DNA of 64,000 bases from Butyrivibrio hungatei. GTDB taxonomy: Bacteria > Bacillota > Clostridia > Lachnospirales > Lachnospiraceae. The stretch covers positions 1-64,000 of the forward strand of contig NZ_FMUR01000011.1 of assembly GCF_900101605.1 (NCBI RefSeq), read 5' to 3'. Below, piece by piece: positions 33,556 to 42,329 of the stretch. Every line of letters starts with the position of its first letter. The first letter of the stretch is position 1. The notes beneath the pieces are model-generated. The model was given only the letters and a program-made list of their open reading frames with translations. It searched no databases and was not told the origin of the DNA. The translations under genes were made by a program, and so were the position numbers.

Positions 33556-34247
33556 ACAACGTCATCCTCAACCTTATATCCTACTCCCCATACAACTTTA
33601 AGGAACTTGGGATCTTTTGGATTGATCTCAATCTTTTCACGAATATGTCTTATATGAACCGCGATGGTATTATCTACGCGAACCGCGGAATCATGCCATA
33701 TCTGCTCATAGATCTGGTTGATTGAATATACTTTTCCCTTATTCTTTACAAGAAAAGCAAGGATATTATATTCAATGGGTGTAAGTCTTATGCTCTCGCC
33801 GTAAACAAAACACTCCTTGGAATTATCGTCGATAACGAGTCCGCCCGATGAATATACATTTTCTTTTTCCACCATGCGTCCGAGAGATACATATCTTCTA
33901 AGATTGGACTTAACTCTCGCAACAAGCTCAAGCGGATTGAAAGGCTTGGATACATAATCATCGGCGCCAATGTTGAGTCCCAGTATCTTATCTGAATCTT
34001 CGCTCTTTGCAGAAAGAAAAATAACAGGAACCGTACTGAATTTTCTGAGCTCTTTTACAAAATGTATACCATCCATCCTGGGCATCATAATATCAACAAT
34101 GGCAAGCTGAATCTCAGCCTTTTTCATCACTTCAACAGCTTCTATTCCGTCATATGCCTTGTAAACCCTAAATCCCTCCTGCTCAAGATAAATCTCAATG
34201 GCATCAACTATTTCTTTATCATCATCACAAACTAAAATATTTTCCAT
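33552..34247 (-). CDS. OmpR/PhoB-family response regulator
   Basis: 231 residues. The receiver domain has the acid pair CDDDKE at the N-terminus, the phosphorylated D52 in LAIVDIMMPRMDG, and K in FVSKPFNPLEL. The winged-helix output domain ends with AVHIRHIREKIEINPKDPKFLKVVWGVGYKVE. It is translationally coupled to the kinase gene (ATGA overlap). Confidence 0.94.
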   Translation of the reverse strand: MENILVCDDDKEIVDAIEIYLEQEGFRVYKAYDGIEAVEVMKKAEIQLAIVDIMMPRMDGIHFVKELRKFSTVPVIFLSAKSEDSDKILGLNIGADDYVSKPFNPLELVARVKSNLRRYVSLGRMVEKENVYSSGGLVIDDNSKECFVYGESIRLTPIEYNILAFLVKNKGKVYSINQIYEQIWHDSAVRVDNTIAVHIRHIREKIEINPKDPKFLKVVWGVGYKVEDDVV

Positions 34248-34264
34248 GATAACCTCACAATAAA

Positions 34265-35146
34265 TTATTTTACTTCATCCTTCAGTGACAAAAACGCACA
34301 CAGATTACCTCTGTTGTCTTTATGAACCCTATGCGAGAACAAAAGATCCGGATTACATCTCGTGCATATATCGGTGATAAGAATATTATCAGCTCTTACG
34401 CCGCTCTTAATAAGCGTATATTTAATCGCATTCCACAGATAGAGCCTGTACTTCCCGTTTGGATAAGGAACAAGTATCTTCTCTCTTTCAAGCTCTTCCT
34501 GCGTATAATTCTCAGAAAATTCTTCGGCAACATCCTCGCCAATCTCATAACATTCGCCGCAAATGGACGGTCCTACGGCGCAAATAAGGTCTTTGGGTTC
34601 CGTTCCGTATTCCTTTGTCATAGCTTCAATGGTTCTTGCCGCTATCTCGCCTTTTGTTCCCTTCCATCCGGAATGTGAAAGTCCTATTGCCTTCTTTTTG
34701 GTATCGATAAAAAATACCGGCGGGCAATCTGCATGAAAAGTTGAAAGTATAATTCCCGGAATATTTGTTATAAGCCCGTCTATATCCGTATAATCACGAA
34801 GTTTGGCAGGCCCCTTTCCCCTGTCTTCTTCCGTAACTTTCATCACGTTCGTTGTATGCGTCTGAAAGGTGCAAACGAAATCGTCAAGTTTTCTCCCGTG
34901 TCCGAGGACATCGGATATTCTTCTGTAATTTTCATCAACGGCTTCTTTTTCATCTCCGCGCGTATAACTCAGATTCATTTCCGAAAAACATCCCTTTGAA
35001 ACTCCTCCGAGTCTTGTACTGAACAGGTGGTCTACGATCCCAAGTTCTTCGATCTTTGGAAAAACAAGATAATGCACACCTTTCTTTTCCCTAAGTTCCA
35101 TTGTTTTTTCGTTGCCGCATCTCTTTATGTCAATATATCTAATCAT
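34265..35146 (-). CDS. pgeF: purine nucleoside phosphorylase LACC1/YfiH family (PgeF, peptidoglycan editing factor)
   Basis: 293 residues of the DUF152/YfiH family, with the Cys-His-rich site FHADCPPVFF, the HSGWKGT segment, VGPSICGECYEIG and the late ICTRCNPDLLFSHR. Family members have been described as zinc-dependent purine nucleoside phosphorylases and adenosine deaminases, or as editing factors that prevent wrong peptidoglycan precursors. ATG 35146, with GAGG 6 bases upstream, is preferred to the ATG four codons before. It follows yraN by 20 bases on the minus strand. Confidence 0.88.
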   Translation of the reverse strand: MIRYIDIKRCGNEKTMELREKKGVHYLVFPKIEELGIVDHLFSTRLGGVSKGCFSEMNLSYTRGDEKEAVDENYRRISDVLGHGRKLDDFVCTFQTHTTNVMKVTEEDRGKGPAKLRDYTDIDGLITNIPGIILSTFHADCPPVFFIDTKKKAIGLSHSGWKGTKGEIAARTIEAMTKEYGTEPKDLICAVGPSICGECYEIGEDVAEEFSENYTQEELEREKILVPYPNGKYRLYLWNAIKYTLIKSGVRADNILITDICTRCNPDLLFSHRVHKDNRGNLCAFLSLKDEVK

Positions 35147-35166
35147 CAATTTCCTCATTTCCTATA

Positions 35167-35538
35167 TCATAAAACGTATTCAAAAGCATTTTTAAGCCAC
35201 TTTACCTTAACCATCCCGTCTTCGCAAGACTGCACCGCAATCACATCATATCTGATCGGTGCATCAAAGTCGTCTCCGTTTACGCGGATATAAACTTCCG
35301 AAACTTTACAGATGGTTTTCTGTTTATTATAACCTACAGAATCAAGTGGATTTCCAAAACTTTCTCCGTTTCTGTATTTTACTTCGACAAAGCACAGGTA
35401 ATCGCCGTCTCTTGCGATAATATCAATCTCGCCCTGCCTTGTTCTGAAATTCCTCTTTATGACTTTCCCGCCGTGGTTATTTATATATCCCGCAGCGATA
35501 TCTTCATAAAAAGTCCCCAAATTCCTTTTATTCATCAT
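35167..35538 (-). CDS. yraN: YraN family protein (UPF0102, endonuclease-like fold)
   Basis: 123 residues. The conserved blocks are GTFYEDIAAGYINNHGGKVIKRNFR, GEIDIIARDGDYLCFVEVKYR (the D-ExK nuclease-like site) and YDVIAVQ. The family has a restriction-endonuclease-like fold and unclear function. It commonly sits beside rnhB, as here. Confidence 0.92.
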   Translation of the reverse strand: MMNKRNLGTFYEDIAAGYINNHGGKVIKRNFRTRQGEIDIIARDGDYLCFVEVKYRNGESFGNPLDSVGYNKQKTICKVSEVYIRVNGDDFDAPIRYDVIAVQSCEDGMVKVKWLKNAFEYVL

Positions 35539-35547
35539 AACCTATTT

Positions 35548-35847
35548 TTATCTTCGTGACTTGTCTTTTGCTTTAATTTTATCCATGGCATCCACAAAGA
35601 CAAGAATCTCGGCAACAACTTCATATAGCTCGGGAGGGATCATTTCTCCTATCTCAAGCTTTGAAAGTGTATCCGCAAGCTTGCTGTCCTCATGCACCGG
35701 AATCTTGTTTTCCTGCGCCTGTTCAATGATCTTCTCGGCAAGCGCTCCTTTTCCCGAAGCAATAACAACGGGAGCTCCGTCTTCGTTTGGATCGTAGCCG
35801 AGCGCAACCGCGGTTTTTACTTTTTTGTTTTCATCTTTATCAGCCAT
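35548..35847 (-). CDS. ylqH: FlhB C-terminal-like export-switch protein YlqH
   Basis: A 99-residue soluble protein corresponding to the cytoplasmic domain of flagellar/type III export switch FlhB/EscU: KTAVALGYDPNEDGAPVVIA, SGKGALAEKIIEQAQE, IPVHEDSKLADTL and PPELYEVVAEILVFV. The NPTH self-cleavage motif is absent, its place being taken by ENKKVKTAVAL, and there is no membrane domain. It lies 2 bases after ylqG, which resembles a hook-length protein. The role of such orphan pairs outside flagella is not known. Confidence 0.9.
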   Translation of the reverse strand: MADKDENKKVKTAVALGYDPNEDGAPVVIASGKGALAEKIIEQAQENKIPVHEDSKLADTLSKLEIGEMIPPELYEVVAEILVFVDAMDKIKAKDKSRR

Positions 35848-35849
35848 AA

Positions 35850-37586
35850 TTACGCCCTCGCATCAAACGAAGCTGTTGATATCACAGACATTTTATTTAC
35901 ATCAAACATCTCATCCACAGCCATATCGCCCTCGTCTTTGTCATCATGAAGCATCATCTTTACCTGCATCGTATAACCACGCTTTTCGAGTCTCTCATTA
36001 AGGATGTGTATATTGTCATTGATAAGATCGAGGACGCTGTCATCCATTACATAGAAGTTTGTCGAAACCTTATTTTCCTTCATCTTGACAAACACATCGA
36101 CAGGCCCCAGATTGTCCATATCAAGATGAAGGACCGCACTGACCGAACCATCCTCACTGACCTTTCTATTCTTATTCCTGTAGACGTAGAGATCTCCGTG
36201 CGCTTCCTGACCGCTCATCTGAAGCGGAAGCTGAACATACTGAAAGATCTGATTAAGCTGATTCATAAAATCGAGATTATTCTGCATATTCGTAACAGTG
36301 CTTCCAAGCTTTGATTCGGCGCCGAGCGTGTTAGAGATCGTATCGGACATGCTCTTTAACTGACTTCCGAGCCTTTGATAAAGAGCCGTCACATTGTCCT
36401 TCTTCTCAACATCAAACGGCTTAATAAGCCAGTCATCCGATATGGCATTCTTTAATAATTTTCCAAACTCTTTATGTGAAAAAAGATCCTTAAAAAGAAC
36501 CTTGGTTTCACCGGACATATTCTCCGCATCCGAAAGCATGACTGACAGTTCCTTTAACAACTCTTTACCGTCAAACTTAACATCCGTATTTTCGTTTAAG
36601 AGAGATGCCTGATACTTCTCAATGATCTTGGGCGAAATATTTAGTCTGTTAAGTTTTTCTACAAAATCTTCGTTAGAAATGTCCCCAAAAGTCATTTTTT
36701 CAGAATTTTTTGTAAACTCGTCAGCCCTTGCCACATCTAAAGAAATGACACTCCTATCATATTTATCAACAAACTTATCTACATTATCCACAGATGAATT
36801 AGCGGTAACACTTGTCTGTTCTCCCGACATCTCTTTGCCGGTTTCAATGTTCGGTGTAACATTAACACCACTTTCTTCCCCCTGCAAAGAAGATAAATTT
36901 TCCGATGAAGCAAATTCATCTATGATCCCTTTGTAAAGAGAAAGAGCCTGATCGATCTTACCTTCCGATGCAAGCGCGTTAAAAGCCTGTGGAAGCTCAT
37001 CCGCAAACTCCTGCATCTCGTTTATCACCTGATGCTCATAATTCTTGTAATTTTGGTACTGTGAAATATTATTTTCAGTGATTGGAATATCAAGACTCTT
37101 CATCTCAACAAGCGTTGAAATAGAAGCATTCTGAAAAGAAGAAACCACATTGTTCATATCACGGAGCGCATCCTTATTTATCGGAAGCCCCGATTTCATC
37201 ATGCTTTCAACCATAGCGACGCTGTCACGCGTGATCGCTATGCCCGCAGCATTTAATGCTTTCTCCGTACTTAAAGAAACTGCCGTATTTTCAAAAAGAG
37301 GTGTTAAAGAAACTCCGTTTTTAGACAATGCTTTAACGGCAAAGCTTATCGTCTGCCCCTGCCTAAGTCCCATTTCCTCAGAGAGTTTGGCGCGTATTAC
37401 ATTATCGCCCAGACTGATATCGGCATATCTTTCGCCGTTTTCCTCGGCTACGGACACAACCGTTCCCTGAATACTGTCGCCTGCCTTAAGCTCAATAGGT
37501 TTGCCTCCGGCAGCCTGTACTTTGGTCTGAACACCCTCAACGGTAATTGTAGTATTTGATTGTGATACATTTAAAATACCGCTCAT
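35850..37586 (-). CDS. ylqG: YlqG-like protein with FliK-like C-terminal domain
   Basis: About 578 residues. The N-terminal 110 residues form a strand-rich domain (GKPIELKAGDSIQGTVVSV). A long Ser/Asn/Glu-rich central region follows. The C-terminal 120 residues resemble the flagellar hook-length control domain: VLHLDMDNLGPVDVFVKM, NINILNERLEKRGY-like helix and VKMMLHD. ATG 37586 (AGGGA upstream, ATGA overlap with rnhB) is preferred to the longer frame. Its partner YlqH is an FlhB-like switch. The pair is conserved beside rnhB in Firmicutes, and its function is unknown. Confidence 0.8.
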   Translation of the reverse strand: MSGILNVSQSNTTITVEGVQTKVQAAGGKPIELKAGDSIQGTVVSVAEENGERYADISLGDNVIRAKLSEEMGLRQGQTISFAVKALSKNGVSLTPLFENTAVSLSTEKALNAAGIAITRDSVAMVESMMKSGLPINKDALRDMNNVVSSFQNASISTLVEMKSLDIPITENNISQYQNYKNYEHQVINEMQEFADELPQAFNALASEGKIDQALSLYKGIIDEFASSENLSSLQGEESGVNVTPNIETGKEMSGEQTSVTANSSVDNVDKFVDKYDRSVISLDVARADEFTKNSEKMTFGDISNEDFVEKLNRLNISPKIIEKYQASLLNENTDVKFDGKELLKELSVMLSDAENMSGETKVLFKDLFSHKEFGKLLKNAISDDWLIKPFDVEKKDNVTALYQRLGSQLKSMSDTISNTLGAESKLGSTVTNMQNNLDFMNQLNQIFQYVQLPLQMSGQEAHGDLYVYRNKNRKVSEDGSVSAVLHLDMDNLGPVDVFVKMKENKVSTNFYVMDDSVLDLINDNIHILNERLEKRGYTMQVKMMLHDDKDEGDMAVDEMFDVNKMSVISTASFDARA

Positions 37587-38347
37587 ATAAAATTCCCTAT
37601 AAAAGACCTGCGATGAATGGGACAAGGGCCGTATTTCTTTATTGCTTCGATATGATCTTTACTTCCGTATCCTTTATTGGAATCAAAACCGTACTCGGGA
37701 TATTCTTCCGCATACTGTTTCATAACTCTGTCTCTCGTAACCTTGGCAATAATACTTGCCGCCGCGATCGACGCGCTCTTTGCATCTCCCTTTATTATGG
37801 AAATCTGCTTGTACGCATCAAGCTGGGGAATATGCACCGCATCGATCAAAAGAGCTCCGGGTTTAACGGAAAGCTCAGAAACCGCCATAGTCATCGCTTC
37901 ATAAGTCGCCTGCAAAATATTTATCTCATCTATCCTTTTTTCGGATACATGTCCTATACCCACCGCTACAGCTTTTTCCATTATTTCAGAGTATAACTCT
38001 TCTCTCTTTTTTTCGGATAATTTCTTGGAATCATTAATATATAAAATATCAACATCCTCCGGAAGGATTACTGCCGCAGCATATACGGGTCCCGCCAAAG
38101 GGCCCCTTCCTACTTCGTCAATTCCGCAAAGAAGACCGAACTGCCTGTTCTCGTTTTCAAACTTCCTCATTTCTTTGAGTCTGGCAAGTTCTTTTTCTAT
38201 AGAATCAATGCGCTTTCCGGCCGTATCTGTGAGTTTACGGACACCGGCTCTCTCATCACTTTCATAAGTCGTGATAAAACTCTTAAGCGCATCGACGGTA
38301 TGAGATTCACTTAGAATACTTTTAATTTCATTAAGAGACTGCATCAC
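37583..38347 (-). CDS. rnhB: ribonuclease HII
   Basis: 254 residues. The active-site GIDEVGRGPLAGPVYAAAV, the helix INDSKKLSEKKREELY, LLIDAVHIPQL and the KGDAKSASIAAASIIAKVTRDR motif are complete. An N-terminal extension of about 70 residues resembles the one in Bacillus RNase HII. It removes RNA from RNA-DNA hybrids and single ribonucleotides. It overlaps lepB by 4 bases and ylqG by 4 bases, so all three are translationally coupled. Confidence 0.95.
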   Translation of the reverse strand: MMQSLNEIKSILSESHTVDALKSFITTYESDERAGVRKLTDTAGKRIDSIEKELARLKEMRKFENENRQFGLLCGIDEVGRGPLAGPVYAAAVILPEDVDILYINDSKKLSEKKREELYSEIMEKAVAVGIGHVSEKRIDEINILQATYEAMTMAVSELSVKPGALLIDAVHIPQLDAYKQISIIKGDAKSASIAAASIIAKVTRDRVMKQYAEEYPEYGFDSNKGYGSKDHIEAIKKYGPCPIHRRSFIGNFI

Positions 38348-38883
38348 TTTACTCCCCCGAGCTTATTAAAGGGGAATATCCTGAAAACAACTCTTCCAAG
38401 GAATTTATCCTTGCTGATATTTCCGACATTTTCAAATCGGCTGTCCATACTTCTGTTTCTGTTATCACCCATAACAAAATATTCATCGTCGCCGAGAACA
38501 ACGTCATTTATCGCAACTCCGGGATCTTCTATAACCTCATTGCCGTAGTTTTCTTCAAGCTTCTCACCGTTTACGAAAATATTTCCTTCTTCGTCAATCC
38601 TTACTGTCTCGCCCGGAAGTCCTATTATTCTCTTTACAAAGAATTCCTTATCCTGATTCCCATGCTCATAAGGAAAAACAATTATATCAAATCTCTTTGG
38701 TGCGCTGAATCTGTAAGAAACCTTTTCGATGATAAGACTGTCGGCATCCTGAAGCGTAGGCTCCATTGAATGTCCTACCACGCGCGTTCTCTGCGCAACA
38801 AAAGTTATAAATAAAAAAGTCAGCACAAATACAACTGCAAGATACAAAACTGTGCTCAGTATCTCTTTACATACATTTTTCAT
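38344..38883 (-). CDS. lepB: signal peptidase I
   Basis: 179 residues: one N-terminal membrane helix (LSTVLYLAVVFVLTFLFITFVA), the catalytic serine box GHSMEPTL, the catalytic lysine box FVKRIIGLPGE, and GDNRNRSMDSR. It removes signal peptides on the outer face of the membrane. It is one of two signal peptidases that flank rbgA in the same gene run. The second (39818-40405) differs in its boxes. Confidence 0.95.
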   Translation of the reverse strand: MKNVCKEILSTVLYLAVVFVLTFLFITFVAQRTRVVGHSMEPTLQDADSLIIEKVSYRFSAPKRFDIIVFPYEHGNQDKEFFVKRIIGLPGETVRIDEEGNIFVNGEKLEENYGNEVIEDPGVAINDVVLGDDEYFVMGDNRNRSMDSRFENVGNISKDKFLGRVVFRIFPFNKLGGVK

Positions 38884-38912
38884 TTCACCGGTCCCACTCC
38901 TTATATTAGTTT

Positions 38913-39788
38913 TTACTGCGGTCTTTCAAGTGATATTCTGCCAAGCTTGCCGTTTCTGAAATCATCAAGAAGCATTGCCGCCGCTCTTTCGATATCAGGT
39001 TCCGCCCCCTGCTTGAAACATTTTCTGTTCTCCGCTATGGCAGACAGTATCGCACTGTAATGAGTAGCATACTGCCTATTCTCAAGTTCTTCGACCTGTT
39101 CATCCGTAATGCCGTACTTCTCGGGAATCGCATTCTTGTAATTAACTTCAAGGATCTTTATAAGTTCGCATGCAAGCTCGCACACATCAAGATTCTCATC
39201 GTTCATGGATCCGATAAGCGCAAGGTGAAGACCGACGGTCTCATCCTCAAACTTAGGCCACAAAATTCCCGGTGTATCGAGAAGCTGCATATTCTTTCCA
39301 AGAGAGATCCACTGCTTTCCCTTTGTAACGCCGGGCTTGTTTCCGGTCTTTGCTGACGCTCTTCCCGCAAGTTTATTGATAAAAGTCGACTTACCAACGT
39401 TGGGAATTCCGGCAACCATCGCTCTGATAGGTCTTCCGACTATTCCGCGCTTTTTATCTCTCTCTATCTTCTCGGCACAGGCTTTTTGAACAAGATCCTT
39501 GACCTTGGCGGCTTCGTTACCTGTCTTGGAATTCATCTCCATTACCAAAGTCTTACCGTCACTGAAGGCTTCCTGCCACTTCTTTGTAACAGAAGGATCG
39601 GCAAGATCTGCTTTATTCAATATAACAAGTCTATACTTGTTTTTTCCAAGTTCATCTATATCGGGGTTTCTTCCTGCTGCAGGTATTCTTGCATCAGTCA
39701 GCTCTATGATGATATCGATAAGTTTGATATTTTCCTGCATCATCCTTATCGCCTTTGTCATATGCCCCGGGTACCACTGATAATTCAT
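38913..39788 (-). CDS. rbgA: ribosome biogenesis GTPase RbgA (YlqF)
   Basis: 291 residues with circularly permuted GTPase motifs: G4 (LNKADLAD) before G1 (AGIPNVGKSTFINKLAG) and G3 (LLDTPGILWPKF). The N-terminal WYPGHMTKAIRMM is the family signature. It promotes late 50S assembly. Located between the two lepB genes, as rbgA usually is between rplS and rnhB. Confidence 0.96.
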   Translation of the reverse strand: MNYQWYPGHMTKAIRMMQENIKLIDIIIELTDARIPAAGRNPDIDELGKNKYRLVILNKADLADPSVTKKWQEAFSDGKTLVMEMNSKTGNEAAKVKDLVQKACAEKIERDKKRGIVGRPIRAMVAGIPNVGKSTFINKLAGRASAKTGNKPGVTKGKQWISLGKNMQLLDTPGILWPKFEDETVGLHLALIGSMNDENLDVCELACELIKILEVNYKNAIPEKYGITDEQVEELENRQYATHYSAILSAIAENRKCFKQGAEPDIERAAAMLLDDFRNGKLGRISLERPQ

Positions 39789-39817
39789 ATATTCACCATT
39801 TTCTTATCTGTTTTTGA

Positions 39818-40405
39818 TCAGTTGATAAAACCGCCCGATCTGTTACCGAATCTTAGCTTGTACCACGCTTTACCAACGATCATATTGTCTTTTACAATTC
39901 CGATATTCGGACTTCTGGAATCCTCACTGCCGTTTCTGTTATCACCAAGGACGAAATATTCCCCGCTTCCCAGCGTGATCTCATTATTGGCAATGCCTCC
40001 ATTTTCCATTTTATCATAATTATCTTTCCGAGGTTCGCCATTCACATAAAGTTCTCCGTCAATTATCTGAACTCTGTCTCCGGAAGTAGCCACAACGCGC
40101 TTAACATAGTAATGCGAATTTACATTTCCGTTGGGCAAAAAAACTATTACATCATTTTTCTTTGGTCTAAAAACCTTATATGCGGTTCTGTTTACAAGTA
40201 TTCCCTGTCCGTTTGCAATCGTTTCTTCCATCGAATCACCGACGTTTCCGATTCGTGTACCGTAAAAATAAACGATTATGAATGCAAGTAAGATTGCAAC
40301 ACAGGTTATGATGATCCAGGAAAGAATCTCTTTTAACAGTTTGGGAGTAATAACTCTTTTTTTCTGATAAAAAGAAAGTGTTCGCTTTCTTCGAAACTTA
40401 AACAT
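39818..40405 (-). CDS. lepB: signal peptidase I, second paralogue
   Basis: 195 residues. A positively charged N-terminus (MFKFRRKRTLSFYQKKR) precedes one membrane helix. The catalytic boxes are GDSMEETIANGQ (Ser), YYVKRVVATSGD (Lys) and LGDNRNGSEDSR. It is clearly related to, but not a recent copy of, the lepB at 38344-38883. Two paralogues in one run may process different substrates or conditions. Confidence 0.93.
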   Translation of the reverse strand: MFKFRRKRTLSFYQKKRVITPKLLKEILSWIIITCVAILLAFIIVYFYGTRIGNVGDSMEETIANGQGILVNRTAYKVFRPKKNDVIVFLPNGNVNSHYYVKRVVATSGDRVQIIDGELYVNGEPRKDNYDKMENGGIANNEITLGSGEYFVLGDNRNGSEDSRSPNIGIVKDNMIVGKAWYKLRFGNRSGGFIN

Positions 40406-40454
40406 ACACGATCCCCTATTATATACACAGGAAAATATTTCCTATGATAGAAAA

Positions 40455-40481
40455 AAGGCAATTACTAAAAGTAACTGCCTT
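40455..40481 (-). terminator. terminator after rplS
   Basis: AAGGCAATTAC and GTAACTGCCTT form an 11-bp stem with one mismatch. Minus-strand transcription then meets TTTTTTC. It separates rplS from the lepB-rbgA genes, though read-through is possible. Confidence 0.75.
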
Positions 40482-40491
40482 TTCTAACCAA

Positions 40492-40842
40492 TTATCTGGT
40501 AACAAGTTCCTTAACCTTAGCCTTCTTACCTGTAAGACCCTTAAGGTAGTTAAGCTTAGCTCTTCTAACCTTACCTCTTCTAACAACCTCTACCTTCTCA
40601 ACGATAGGTGAGTGAAGGGGCCATGTCTTCTCGACACCAACACCGTAAGACTCTTTTCTTACTGTAAATGTTGTACGGTTGCTTCCACCCTGGATCTTCT
40701 TAACAGTTCCCTCGAAAACCTGAATTCTCTCACGGTTTCCTTCCTTGATCTTAGCGTGTACTCTTACAGTATCACCTGTGTTGAACTGAGGCGCATTGGC
40801 GTTCAGCTGCTCTTTCTCGAGCTCTTCGATAATTGTACTCAT
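40492..40842 (-). CDS. rplS: 50S ribosomal protein L19
   Basis: 116 residues. The L19 core is unmistakable: [54 protein letters not shown] and [26 protein letters not shown]. It binds 23S rRNA at the subunit interface. It has its own promoter and terminator here, unlike the usual co-transcription with trmD. Confidence 0.98.
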   Translation of the reverse strand: MSTIIEELEKEQLNANAPQFNTGDTVRVHAKIKEGNRERIQVFEGTVKKIQGGSNRTTFTVRKESYGVGVEKTWPLHSPIVEKVEVVRRGKVRRAKLNYLKGLTGKKAKVKELVTR

Positions 40843-40953
40843 ATCTTTTCTCCTATCAAATGGACGTTCTTAATACTTATTACTTCAGTAACAGAGGACC
40901 GTCTGATTTTCATAACGCGTAATATAATAACACGAAACCGTCTGAAAAGTCAA
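40843..40953 (-). promoter_or_regulatory. rplS promoter and 5' leader
   Basis: TTGACT (40953-40948) and TATTAT (40929-40924) with an 18-base spacer give a promoter overlapping the 3' end of cdd. The leader between it and the AGGAGAAAAG ribosome site contains GACG and CGTC plus a small TTAC-TGAA-GTAA hairpin. A ribosomal-protein L19 leader of the Firmicutes type is possible, but I cannot confirm the consensus. Confidence 0.6.
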
Positions 40954-41372
40954 CCCAAAATGTCCTTTGGGCCGAATCTTTCGGGCAAAATCTGAGGTAA
41001 AGTATAAACTTTATACTCATCCGGCGACTTCGCGATTATTACCTTGAAATCATCGTCGCAAAACTCGCTCATAACCTGCCTGCAAACTCCGCACGGAAAG
41101 CAATATTCAAGTTCATCCGAGTCTGCTGCTCCGCCAATGATCGCAATAGCCTCAAACTCTTTGACGCCTTCGCTTACAGCCTTGAAGAAAGCCGTTCTCT
41201 CCGCACAGACTGTCGGCGTGTACGAAGCATTTTCTATATTGCAGCCCGTATATATGCTTCCGTTCTTTGCAAGAAGCGCCGCTCCCACGTTAAATCCCGA
41301 ATAAGGCGTATAAGAGATTTTCCTCATCGAGGCCGCAGTAGTTATAAGCTCTTTTATAATACTTTCATCCAT
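40950..41372 (-). CDS. cdd: cytidine deaminase
   Basis: 140 residues. The zinc ligands are C56 in TVCAERTAFF (with catalytic Glu58) and C94/C97 in CFPCGVCRQVM. It converts cytidine and deoxycytidine to uridine forms, which the uridine phosphorylase encoded at the head of this cluster can then split. It is the last gene of the nucleoside uptake cluster, 15 bases after the permease gene. Confidence 0.96.
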   Translation of the reverse strand: MDESIIKELITTAASMRKISYTPYSGFNVGAALLAKNGSIYTGCNIENASYTPTVCAERTAFFKAVSEGVKEFEAIAIIGGAADSDELEYCFPCGVCRQVMSEFCDDDFKVIIAKSPDEYKVYTLPQILPERFGPKDILG

Positions 41373-41387
41373 AAGCAGCCACTCCCG

Positions 41388-42329
41388 TTATCTGGACCCC
41401 TTATCGTAAGGAATACCCTCAGCCTTAGGCGCGCGTGAATTGGCCGATGTAAATGCAAGAACGATAAGTGAGATAATATAAGGCATCATATTGTAAACAG
41501 AGCCCGGTATATTAAGTGCTGCAAGGAAATCAAATCCCGAATATACATTCGAAAGGGCTCTGAAGAATCCGAACAACAAAGCTGCAAGTCCGATATTTAC
41601 GGGTTTCCACTGACCGAAGATCATAACGGCAAGAGCAAGGAAACCAAATCCCGCAACACCGTTCTCAAACTTCCACTCACTTACGCCGGCCGTAATATAA
41701 ACAATTCCGCCCACACCGGCAAGCATACCGGAAATAAGAACACCTGCCCAGCGCATGGTATATACGTTAATACCTACGCTGTCAGCAGCCTGAGGATGCT
41801 CACCGCAGGCCATAAGCCTTAATCCGAATCTGGTCTTATAAAGTACCATATATGCACAAACAAGTGCCAAGAAAGCTATAAGCATAAACCAGTTAAACTG
41901 GAACTTTCCGATACTTACAACAAGAGCTTTCTTTGCTTCGACGTACTGTACGGTCGAAGATACGTTATTGGGATCTTCAATAATATTGATAGACTTTGCA
42001 ATAACAGTTGCAGCTGCAGCTGCAAGCAGATTAAGTGCCGTTCCTACAAGTGTCTGATCGGCCTTAAAGTTGATGCAGGCAAAAGCAAGAAGCATCGAGT
42101 AAACCGCGCCGCATAATACCGAGATCAAAAGTACTGCCAATACGATGATAATCTTAGGAAGTGAAGGATCTATATACTTAAGTGTAAGCGCTCCTCCGAG
42201 AGCTCCCATAACCATTATTCCTTCAAGTCCGAGATTGATAACACCCGAATGCTCCGAAAAGCATCCGCCAAGAGCTACGAGTATCAAAACCGAGGCAAAC
42301 AAAAGTGTATATTGAAGAAGTAATACCAT
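41388..42329 (-). CDS. nupQ: nucleoside ABC transporter permease (second subunit)
   Basis: 313 residues with about eight to nine hydrophobic segments. GGCFSEHSGVINLGLEGIMVMGALGG near the N-terminus and FGLRLMACGEHPQAADSVGIN are family signatures of BMP-associated sugar/nucleoside permeases. It overlaps the preceding permease gene by one base, and the two would form the membrane channel. Confidence 0.9.
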   Translation of the reverse strand: MVLLLQYTLLFASVLILVALGGCFSEHSGVINLGLEGIMVMGALGGALTLKYIDPSLPKIIIVLAVLLISVLCGAVYSMLLAFACINFKADQTLVGTALNLLAAAAATVIAKSINIIEDPNNVSSTVQYVEAKKALVVSIGKFQFNWFMLIAFLALVCAYMVLYKTRFGLRLMACGEHPQAADSVGINVYTMRWAGVLISGMLAGVGGIVYITAGVSEWKFENGVAGFGFLALAVMIFGQWKPVNIGLAALLFGFFRALSNVYSGFDFLAALNIPGSVYNMMPYIISLIVLAFTSANSRAPKAEGIPYDKGSR

